NCBI GenBank assembly: GCA_050486105.1
Contig: JBJHCR010000002.1
Span: forward strand, 6,484 to 70,483
DNA from: JAEXNA01 sp050486105
Lineage (GTDB): Bacteria; Vulcanimicrobiota; Xenobia; Xenobiales; JADMJV01
Direction: 5' to 3'
DNA: 64,000 nucleotides
This document shows positions 43,515 through 50,667 of this stretch, piece by piece (the first letter of the stretch is position 1; every line of letters begins with the position of its first letter). The translations under genes were made by a program, and so were the position numbers. The notes below the pieces were generated by a model. It worked only from the letters and a program-made list of their open reading frames with translations, was not told the origin of the DNA and did no database searches.

Positions 43515-44714
43515 ATGGAGGCTCGATTTCAACCCACCTGGGCTTGGTACAGCTACCGCGTTGCAGCTCAGATTTCAGCCTGGATCCTGTCAGCATCCGC
43601 TGTTCCTGAGAGGATCTTGGCACACCGCAGCCTGGGAACCGGTGAGATAACTTTCGCGCGCAGTGACACCGACCTCATCGTGGTGCTTCCTCGGGGGAAT
43701 TGCTCGGGAGAGGCCCTGCTCAAGCTCTATGGAGCCTTGACCTGGGCCAGGAGATTCAACCCAACCCTGAGCCATGTGGAGGTCTTTGCTCCCGAAGAGT
43801 TGGTGAGATTTGCCAGCATCGACACCGTTTGGGCTGCCTTAGAGCAACATTCAGCATGGCCATTGGTTGGACCGGACTTGCCCCTGCCTCCCGTACTCGT
43901 GAAGCCAGACGACGGACTGCGTCGTTTCATCCTGTGGTGCGAACTCTTACTGGGCGCGGTTCTGGCTCGCAGACGGCCTCGCAATCTTCGTAAGATCGCC
44001 CTGGAGTGCTGGAATTTTTATGCTGTGGCTGAAGGTCTGTTGCCAGGTCCCTTCTCCCGACGTGAAACGATGGCAAGCCACCTCTGTGAGTTGCGTGGTC
44101 CACAGCTGGTGGATACCCTGCACAGACCCCAGGCTTGTGTTGATTTTGTCCTTGGGTTGGCCAACGAACTCCACGCTTCTCGTTTACCAAGCCTGAAAAC
44201 CCTGAAAGTCCCCTACGTCTTCGAGTCCTTGGTTGCCCCCCACGGCATGGTCCGGCAGTTCATCGTCTCGCCGAAACCGGAATGGCCGCTTCCAAGGGCG
44301 CTTCCTCCGTGGCCCTTTTTGGTCACCCCGGAACTGCTGGACCTCTACTTGCACTATAAAAACGCCTATTTTGCTTGGAGCCTCCCCCGAGAGTTGCGGG
44401 ACCTAGGGCTTCAACTTCCCCAGGTGAGCGATTTTGTGCGCGATGCCCGATATTACCTCTCTCCCCAGTTCCTTCGCTTTCCCGGCTTCACTGATCAACG
44501 ACCCCTCCACCCGGAAGATCGGCTAGACTGCGTCGCTTATGCCTTGCCTTATCTCAACTCAGGTATGCTCCCCCCTCCCAAGGCGGGACTGCCCAGACCC
44601 AGGCTCTCAGGCCGGAAAGCCATCTTGGAGTACTTCGAGCAAGATTACGATCGCGTCCTCGAACAGCAGCACGAACTCGACAGAGCGCTGGAGTGCTTGG
44701 ACCTCTCCACGTAG
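43515..44714 (+). CDS. Nucleotidyltransferase-fold protein, function unknown
   Basis: 399 residues. Near the N-terminus (about 40-60) it has LGTGEITFARSDTDLIVVLP, which fits the polymerase-beta-type nucleotidyltransferase pattern of a Gly-rich loop, then SD-x-D-L as metal ligands. The remaining 330 residues are mainly helical and not recognised. Divergent from the Rieske gene across 130 bases. Such proteins may transfer a nucleotide to a small molecule or a protein. No toxin-antitoxin partner is next to it. Confidence in the fold is moderate, in any function low. Confidence 0.65.
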   Translation: MEARFQPTWAWYSYRVAAQISAWILSASAVPERILAHRSLGTGEITFARSDTDLIVVLPRGNCSGEALLKLYGALTWARRFNPTLSHVEVFAPEELVRFASIDTVWAALEQHSAWPLVGPDLPLPPVLVKPDDGLRRFILWCELLLGAVLARRRPRNLRKIALECWNFYAVAEGLLPGPFSRRETMASHLCELRGPQLVDTLHRPQACVDFVLGLANELHASRLPSLKTLKVPYVFESLVAPHGMVRQFIVSPKPEWPLPRALPPWPFLVTPELLDLYLHYKNAYFAWSLPRELRDLGLQLPQVSDFVRDARYYLSPQFLRFPGFTDQRPLHPEDRLDCVAYALPYLNSGMLPPPKAGLPRPRLSGRKAILEYFEQDYDRVLEQQHELDRALECLDLST

Positions 44715-44731
44715 ATAAACCCTTCGCCGTC

Positions 44732-44740
44732 TGATATACT
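44732..44740 (+). promoter_or_regulatory. Extended -10 promoter of prepilin/lipoprotein genes
   Basis: TGATATACT matches TG-n-TATAAT with one mismatch and shares TG-n-TATACT and a following TACCA with the prepilin promoter at 5.0 kb. The leader to the ATG at 44810 is about 63 bases. Confidence 0.5.
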
Positions 44741-44809
44741 CCTACCAAGAGAAGTTTGATGCGCCAAGGCTCACTAGTCTTAGAGTGCTGAAAACCCAGG
44801 GTGAGCGTT

Positions 44810-45226
44810 ATGGGAAGACTCAGAAGTCGGCAGTGGGGACACAATCTCCTGGAGATGATCTTGGCGGTTGTCATTTTCTCCACCATTTCAGTATTTCTCT
44901 TAGGTATTTGGAACATGCACTACCAAGCCATGTCCAAATCCCGGGCGGTGCTGGTCGCTACCTACTTGGGAGAACAGGTGATGGAGGAATGCATCGCCGC
45001 TCGCTTCGACCTGGTCGATACTCTCTATCCTCCCCCACCTGCGGTGCAGGAACTCGAAGTGACCAGTAGGACCCGAGCCGGAGAGCAAACGGTGATCTTC
45101 GAAGTGATGGTCTCGATCACACCGAACGGAACCAGCGAGAAGTTTGTAGAGGTTGATGTCAGTTGGAATGGTGACACCGGAAGAAACACGGCCTCGTTTC
45201 ATACCATCATCCATCAGAACGGCTAA
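44810..45226 (+). CDS. Prepilin-like protein
   Basis: 138 residues from ATG 44810, which has AGGGTGAG upstream; a GTG three codons earlier is also possible. The leader ends GHNLLEMILAVVIF, with G before the cleavage point and Glu at +5, followed by a hydrophobic helix to about 38. Pseudopilin or minor pilin. The small C-terminal part is strand-rich. Followed after 19 bases by a lipoprotein gene. Confidence 0.72.
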   Translation: MGRLRSRQWGHNLLEMILAVVIFSTISVFLLGIWNMHYQAMSKSRAVLVATYLGEQVMEECIAARFDLVDTLYPPPPAVQELEVTSRTRAGEQTVIFEVMVSITPNGTSEKFVEVDVSWNGDTGRNTASFHTIIHQNG

Positions 45227-45245
45227 CCCATTGTCTAGGATCTCT

Positions 45246-46307
45246 GTGGGCAGAATCCCGATCTGGTTTTGTGCGCTCTTGCTTTTTGGCTTGGTCGGCT
45301 GCCTACCAACGGGAGAGGGAACAACCACCTTTGAATCAGCCAGGATTCCGATTCTGGGGGTCCACAATTTTGAGAGAGCCATCCAAGCCAACCAGAAAGT
45401 GCTTGTTCTTGATAATCAACCCGGAGAACTGATCTGGTTAACCGGCTTTACTGTCTCCCCGGAATCGTTGACCGAAGGTGACCAATTCTCCAACACTCAA
45501 GCACTGCTGGGAGCAACCACCATAGGCTTTCAGCGATCTCGGCGACATGCGGAACTCCTTGGAGTTTCCTGGGCGCCCTACACAACCATTTTTGGGGTGG
45601 TCGGGGGGCATCACGCGACCCAACTGCCCTCAGGTTTCGGCATTCCCATGTTCTCCAACGAGCCACTGCTCCTTCGAGCTTCCGTCATTAATCTCGACCC
45701 TTACTTTCCGGCAAGCCAGATTAAGCTCCAAGGAAACCTCTCCTTCGTCCGTCAGCGCGGTCTCGCCCACAAGATGAAGCCGCTACTCGCTCGCAGGCTT
45801 TCCTTGCTCTCGCCCTTATCCCCGGCAGCACCCGTCTGGAATGAGCACACTTTTCATGGACCCATTCAGCCATTTCCGAAAGATCCCGAAGTTGAATATC
45901 AAGATGTCTTTTTCGATCGCTTCGGACAGGCTTTCGGAAAATACCTGCCCGTCTCCAAGGAAGGGGGCACCTTTCGCGGCGATGTCACCAAATTGTTGGC
46001 CTTGAAGCCGGATTCTCAAGTTCATTTCGCGTCGGCCGTGGTTCACCCGGAGGTCGAGCGAATAAGCCTGATTCGCCAATCGGACGAGGTCAGACTCATC
46101 GAGCTCAAGGTACTCGGTCGTTCCTCCGATGGAAACGTCTCCGAAATGGCCACTTTTTCCAGTCCCGAAGGACTTGAACTCCACAAGGATGAGCGCTATT
46201 GGTTAGAAATCGAATTTCCGCCATCTTCAAGCCAAGAAGGAAGACGACTCTTTGCCGACTTGTTCGTCTATCTAGGAGACCCAGATTTTCAACCTCCAAC
46301 CCGATGA
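45246..46307 (+). CDS. Lipoprotein of unknown function
   Basis: 353 residues from GTG 45246, with AGGAT just upstream; the frame is open earlier but would run over the prepilin gene. A lipoprotein signal (hydrophobic segment, then LVGC) predicts lipidation on Cys19. Strand-rich throughout. The C-terminal part (VVHPEVERISL, SSPEGLELHKDERYWLEIEF, LFVYLGDPDF) vaguely recalls secreted proteins related to copper monooxygenases, but the metal ligands are not evident and no family is claimed. Probably cotranscribed with the prepilin gene. Confidence 0.7.
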   Translation: MGRIPIWFCALLLFGLVGCLPTGEGTTTFESARIPILGVHNFERAIQANQKVLVLDNQPGELIWLTGFTVSPESLTEGDQFSNTQALLGATTIGFQRSRRHAELLGVSWAPYTTIFGVVGGHHATQLPSGFGIPMFSNEPLLLRASVINLDPYFPASQIKLQGNLSFVRQRGLAHKMKPLLARRLSLLSPLSPAAPVWNEHTFHGPIQPFPKDPEVEYQDVFFDRFGQAFGKYLPVSKEGGTFRGDVTKLLALKPDSQVHFASAVVHPEVERISLIRQSDEVRLIELKVLGRSSDGNVSEMATFSSPEGLELHKDERYWLEIEFPPSSSQEGRRLFADLFVYLGDPDFQPPTR

Positions 46308-46376
46308 CAGAGAACTCACGGCGTCCTTCGAGAACAGGATTTCCGACGATCCAGTGTAATCCCCCGGGCACACGGT

Positions 46377-46619
46377 ATGAGTGACACAGGAGATAAGACC
46401 GAGTTGGCAAACTTTATTGCGAGCCAACTTTCAGCCATGCTCGGCCAAGAGGTTTCCCCTGAGGCCAATTTTGCAGCTCTCGGGATGGACTCTTTGGACG
46501 CCGTCACCCTCATTGATGCCCTGGCCGACCGTCTGGGAGAAGACGAACTTCCGGTAACCTTAGTGGTCGATTTTCCCACCGCCCAGGCCCTAGCGACTCA
46601 CCTGACGGAGTGCCCGTAA
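46377..46619 (+). CDS. Stand-alone acyl/aminoacyl carrier protein
   Basis: 80 residues forming one four-helix carrier domain. GMDSLDAV carries the phosphopantetheine site Ser39. The acidic helix II region and size fit both ACP and DltC-like carriers. It is followed within 50 bases by an MBOAT acyltransferase and then an SGNH protein, the gene set of D-alanylation (DltC, DltB, DltD) and related acyl-export systems. Its cargo may be supplied by the acyl-AMP ligases at 50.7 or 52.2 kb. Confidence 0.88.
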   Translation: MSDTGDKTELANFIASQLSAMLGQEVSPEANFAALGMDSLDAVTLIDALADRLGEDELPVTLVVDFPTAQALATHLTECP

Positions 46620-46663
46620 CCAGGAGAGGATCGCTTTGAATAGAGGTCAAACACCCTGAACTG

Positions 46664-48115
46664 GTGCTTTTCAACTCTGCGACCTTTCCTTTCTTTTTGG
46701 CCTTGGTCCTGTTGCTGTATTACGGCACAGGCAGGAGTCTTCGAGCCCAGAACCTGACCTTGCTTCTTCTCAGTTACCTCTTCTACAGCTACTGGGATGT
46801 CCGGTTCCTGTCTTTGATCCTCTTCTCCACAGCCGTGGATTACTGGGTGGGACTAAAACTCACGGAAACGGAGGATCCAAACTTACGCAAGCCTCTGCTT
46901 TGGCTTAGCCTGTCCACCAATCTCGGCCTTCTGGGGATTTTTAAGTACTTTGACTTTTTTTTGGACTCCCTCAAAGACCTCGCCCTAGCTCTGGGCTGGA
47001 CCTACACCTTTCCGCACTTGGACCTCATCTTGCCGGTGGGAATCAGCTTCTACACCTTTCAGTCCATGAGCTACACCATCGATGTCTATCGTCGCAAGGT
47101 TCAGGCTACTCACGATCTGGTAGCTTTCGCCTGCTATGTGGCTTTCTTCCCTCAGTTAGTGGCCGGCCCCATAGAGCGAGCCACCCACTTCCTTCCTCAG
47201 GTCTTAGCCCCACGAAAGACCACCTGGCAACAGGTGTCTTCTGGAACTTATTTGATCGTATGGGGCCTGTTCCTGAAAGTGTTCGTAGGAGACAACCTGG
47301 CGCCCATTTCCGACCAGGTTTTTGCCGACCCCACCGTGTGTACGCCGACCGAGGTCGCACTGGGGAACTTGGCCTTTATGTTCCAAGTTTACGCCGACTT
47401 CGCCGGATACTCAAAAATCGCCCGAGGGGTGGCTCGGCTCATGGGATTCGAGCTCAGTCTGAACTTCAACCTGCCTTATCTTTCGCTGACTCCTATGGAC
47501 TTTTGGCGGCGCTGGCACATCACGCTCTCCCATTGGCTGCGCGACTATCTGTTCATCCCGTTGGGAGGAAGCCGGGGTTCAAAACTGAGGGTGTCGAGAA
47601 ACATTTTGATCACCATGGCCTTGGCCGGACTCTGGCACGGGGCCGATTGGACCTTTGTGCTATGGGGTGTCTGCCATGGCTTCCTTCTCATCTTCTACCG
47701 ATACTTTCCGGGGCTTGGGCGCAAACCGATGGGAACGGACTCGATGAATCCGGTCATCCGAGGCTCGGCCACGTCCTTCTGGACCTTTGTCTGTTTCGCT
47801 CTCGTTTACCTCACCATGGCGGTATTTAGGGTCGAGCAAGTCTCGGAGTTGCCTGAGGTCCTGGGGAAGTTGCTCCAGGCGCCAAATCACCTCTTGGGTG
47901 GGGGATGGCAAGACCATCGACTTCTTCTGGTCAAGGTTGCCTTCTACACCTTACCGGTGGCAGTGGCCGACCTGGCATGCGCTCTGTGTCCGGTAACGCG
48001 ATGGAGAATGACAGCTCCCTGGCCTCTGCGAATCGTCTGGTATCTCACTTTGTTCTATGCCATCGTACTGTTTGGAGGGTCTTATGGACAGCAGTTCTTC
48101 TACTTCCAATTCTGA
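46664..48115 (+). CDS. MBOAT-family O-acyltransferase (AlgI/DltB-like)
   Basis: 483 residues, GTG start, with about 11 membrane helices. It begins MLFNSATFPFFL, typical of AlgI relatives, and has the catalytic-His motif LWHGADWTFVLWG (His325) and the DFWRRWHITLSHWLRDYLF segment. MBOAT proteins pass an acyl group from a cytoplasmic carrier across the membrane to an extracellular acceptor. Its neighbours (carrier protein upstream, SGNH protein overlapping downstream) support that role. AlgI uses acetyl donors and DltB uses D-Ala from DltC; here the carrier next door favours the DltB-like route. Confidence 0.9.
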   Translation: MLFNSATFPFFLALVLLLYYGTGRSLRAQNLTLLLLSYLFYSYWDVRFLSLILFSTAVDYWVGLKLTETEDPNLRKPLLWLSLSTNLGLLGIFKYFDFFLDSLKDLALALGWTYTFPHLDLILPVGISFYTFQSMSYTIDVYRRKVQATHDLVAFACYVAFFPQLVAGPIERATHFLPQVLAPRKTTWQQVSSGTYLIVWGLFLKVFVGDNLAPISDQVFADPTVCTPTEVALGNLAFMFQVYADFAGYSKIARGVARLMGFELSLNFNLPYLSLTPMDFWRRWHITLSHWLRDYLFIPLGGSRGSKLRVSRNILITMALAGLWHGADWTFVLWGVCHGFLLIFYRYFPGLGRKPMGTDSMNPVIRGSATSFWTFVCFALVYLTMAVFRVEQVSELPEVLGKLLQAPNHLLGGGWQDHRLLLVKVAFYTLPVAVADLACALCPVTRWRMTAPWPLRIVWYLTLFYAIVLFGGSYGQQFFYFQF

Positions 48116-49142
48116 TGTTCCCTTCTGGAGTAAAGAAGGCTTCCCTTGGGCCGGAACTGCTGCGGTCTTGATTATTCTTGCCATAGAATGGGTCTTTTAT
48201 CACCCCCTCTGGAGCGTTCGGGCCGGACGTCATCACGCCGACCGAATAGTGGCTGCGAAGGTCCACTATGTCCAGGAAACGCCGCCGGCCGATATGCTGC
48301 TGCTGGGTGACAGTTCGGTCAGCACTGCCCTAGACGCCGCCTATCTGAGCCGACGTTACCCGGGGGTGAATTTTGTCAATCTCGGATTGGTAGGATCTAC
48401 CTCCATGGCTGGAACCTACTTCATGGCGGCTCGCTATCTCGAGAACCACCCCCCACCTAAGGCTGCCTTTATCATGTTCAGCCCACTTACCCTAAACTAT
48501 GATGTCGGCGAATTGATCTGGAACCGTCGCCTAATGCGCTTCTTTCACCGACCTGCCGAAATCTTCGCGTACGCCCCCTTCTGTGGGCTCGATGCAGCCT
48601 GCCGAGCCATGCTTCACAATCTGCTGCCAAGCAGTGAATGGAGCGATTTCTTCTGGAATTTTCCGAGGGAAGACCTCAAGACCTGGACCGATATCCAGAC
48701 CTCGTGGACGGAAAATGGAGAGTTCTACCCACAGTTAGTGGCAACCCGAGGATTCACTCCTGTGACCGAAAACGAGCCCTTTCATCAGCGAGATTTCCGC
48801 TTGAGCGTGAGTCCGATTAACCAACACTTTCTAGACCAGCTCATCAGGGAACTTCAAGGCCTGGAAGTGGAGGTCTACTTCGCCTTTCCCCCCTTGCCCG
48901 AAAGCCGGTACCAGTTGCTCCAAGCTGACCAACAGGCACTTCGGAGTTGGTCGGACTACCTCGATTCCCTTAAGACTCAAGGAGTGCTAGCATGGCCCAT
49001 GCCTGCCTGGTTTCCCGACAAGGATTTCGGCAGCCTCTACCACTTGAAGGAGAGTGCCACCCCAGCCTTCAATCAGCAGCACGCCGCCGGGATTCAAGAC
49101 ATCGTCGAAGGTTGGATGGCCCCGGCTTCCGTTGAGGAATGA
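48084..49142 (+). CDS. Membrane-anchored SGNH/GDSL-like acyl-transfer protein (DltD/AlgJ-like)
   Basis: 352 residues from ATG 48084, with GGAGGG 6 bases upstream; it overlaps the MBOAT stop by 32 bases. One N-terminal membrane helix (about 22-42), then an extracytoplasmic SGNH-like domain beginning LLLGDSS with Ser77 as candidate nucleophile. A His in YHLKESA near the end may complete the active site. DltD, AlgJ and AlgX are the functional analogues that finish acyl transfer to a surface polymer. Converges with the next gene by 49 bases. Confidence 0.8.
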   Translation: MDSSSSTSNSDVPFWSKEGFPWAGTAAVLIILAIEWVFYHPLWSVRAGRHHADRIVAAKVHYVQETPPADMLLLGDSSVSTALDAAYLSRRYPGVNFVNLGLVGSTSMAGTYFMAARYLENHPPPKAAFIMFSPLTLNYDVGELIWNRRLMRFFHRPAEIFAYAPFCGLDAACRAMLHNLLPSSEWSDFFWNFPREDLKTWTDIQTSWTENGEFYPQLVATRGFTPVTENEPFHQRDFRLSVSPINQHFLDQLIRELQGLEVEVYFAFPPLPESRYQLLQADQQALRSWSDYLDSLKTQGVLAWPMPAWFPDKDFGSLYHLKESATPAFNQQHAAGIQDIVEGWMAPASVEE

Positions 49143-49789
49143 TAGAACTCCCAACGGAAGGGACCGCTCTCCAGGCGGTCTTCCAGATACAGCACCCGCA
49201 CCCCATGAGACCTATTGGTGGCTGGTTGCCCATCGAGGAAAGGAGGCAGGGTGTAGCCGCGCTGCCGGCAGATCTGCTGCACCTGGTCCAGATTCTCCGA
49301 GCTCTTAAGCCCTAAGCCCAGGTGGGCCCCTAAGCCTTCAGCCACCCAACGGCGGCCGGTGTCAAACTCCACCTCGGGGAAGAAAACCTCTATCCCCCCT
49401 CGCCGCCCCGAAGCCAGAGTGGTCTCCACCTTCATCACCGTTACCCGAACCGGTTGGCCACCCAGGCGCCAACTCAATTCTCTGGCTAGGATTTCACTTT
49501 GAAAGTGCTGAGGATTCTCAAGAAACCCAGCCTCTTGGGCCAAAGCAGCCCAGACCGATGATGCCAAGTTAGAAGGGCCCAGGAAGCCAAAATGTTGGCA
49601 ACCCGAGAGCTGTCCCAGAGCCCTCGGAGCAAACTCTTCCCCGACTACCCGATGCAAGACCGTTGGGATGTCGACCGTCTCCAACAGTCGGCGACACCGC
49701 TTTAAGACGGCCAAGATCTGGGCTTGCTGATTCTCCACAGGGACCGCTAAGGATCGGACAGTTTGGCGAAACTCCCCCGGAAAAGTCAT
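49094..49789 (-). CDS. Protein of unknown function in biosynthetic region
   Basis: 231 residues from ATG 49789, which follows the amidohydrolase stop by one base; the frame is open 12 codons further. I do not recognise a family. It is a soluble mixed alpha/beta protein with no signal peptide. Segments such as HFGFLGPSNLASSVW and GGIEVFFPEVEFDTGRRW do not show the signature of phosphopantetheinyl transferases, which the region would need. The coupling with the amidohydrolase suggests a shared job. Confidence 0.6.
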   Translation of the reverse strand: MTFPGEFRQTVRSLAVPVENQQAQILAVLKRCRRLLETVDIPTVLHRVVGEEFAPRALGQLSGCQHFGFLGPSNLASSVWAALAQEAGFLENPQHFQSEILARELSWRLGGQPVRVTVMKVETTLASGRRGGIEVFFPEVEFDTGRRWVAEGLGAHLGLGLKSSENLDQVQQICRQRGYTLPPFLDGQPATNRSHGVRVLYLEDRLESGPFRWEFYHSSTEAGAIQPSTMS

Positions 49790-49790
49790 G

Positions 49791-50621
49791 CTAGTGCTCT
49801 TCCCCGAAAAGCACCCGGGCCGCATTTCGATACAAGTAGGAATCGAGAGATTCTGGAGACAGTTCGAGTTCGGCAGCCTCCTTCATGCAGCGCTCCATGG
49901 TGAGAAAAGGATAGTCGGTGGCGAACATCACCTTGCTCGAACCCCGACCGTTCATAAAGTCTAAGAGCCTGGATGGGAGAGCCTTGGGTGCGTAAGCCGA
50001 GGTCATTAAGTGCAGGTTCGGATGCTTTCCCAGAAGCCGGATCGCCAGCTCCCACCAGGGATCGGCCCCGTGAGCCATGATCACGGTGAGTTCGGGAAAA
50101 AATAAGCAGACGTCATCCAGATGAATGGGATCTTGACAGCGACCGGGAAGAGGTGGCCCAGGCAACCCACAGTTGAGGGAGATCGGCAAGCCGAGTTCCA
50201 CGCATTTAGCGTAGATGGGGTAGTAGACCCGATCGTCAGGCGGGAGGTTGAAGAGGCAGGGAATGATCCGGGCTAGGCGGACACCGTGGTCTCGCACCAC
50301 CCTTTCCAGGGCCCTCACCGCTTTCATGCCTTGCCGGGGGTCTACCAAGGCCGAAAGGCCGAATCTTCCGGGGTTGAGCTCGAGAAACTTCAGCACCTTG
50401 GCTGAGGGCCGTTCGGCCCTGATGGTCAATAGGGCCCGTTCAACCGAGGACCGATCCATAGCCTGCAGCACTTCCTCATGGGTGTGCTGGCGAAAGAGTT
50501 CCTCCACCGGGCGGCCGAAGAGCTCGGCAGCCTGCCGCTGCCAATTGGTGGGGGTGGGGGGGAGTTCAACGTTAACCCAGGCATCAATGGCGCGCATACT
50601 AGGAATGTTTCCGTAGTCCAT
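49791..50621 (-). CDS. Amidohydrolase-fold protein lacking the HxH metal motif
   Basis: 276 residues; ATG with AGGGAT 8 bases upstream. It has the ACMSD/amidohydrolase-2 fold: IDAWVNV where IDxHxH is expected, SLNCGLPG, VIMAHGADPWW (His kept) and the C-terminal FATDYPFL (Asp kept). Two of the first-shell metal ligands are thus missing, so it may be a non-metal decarboxylase/hydrolase relative or a pseudoenzyme. Divergent from the ligase gene at 50.7 kb across 46 bases. Confidence 0.75.
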   Translation of the reverse strand: MDYGNIPSMRAIDAWVNVELPPTPTNWQRQAAELFGRPVEELFRQHTHEEVLQAMDRSSVERALLTIRAERPSAKVLKFLELNPGRFGLSALVDPRQGMKAVRALERVVRDHGVRLARIIPCLFNLPPDDRVYYPIYAKCVELGLPISLNCGLPGPPLPGRCQDPIHLDDVCLFFPELTVIMAHGADPWWELAIRLLGKHPNLHLMTSAYAPKALPSRLLDFMNGRGSSKVMFATDYPFLTMERCMKEAAELELSPESLDSYLYRNAARVLFGEEH

Positions 50622-50667
50622 TAAGATATCCCTATGAGGGACGATGTTCTAAGTTGGGAGAGCTAAG

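Noticed and set aside
49094..49789. Phosphopantetheinyl transferase
   Set aside because: The typical WxxKEAxxK-type motif and metal ligands are absent.
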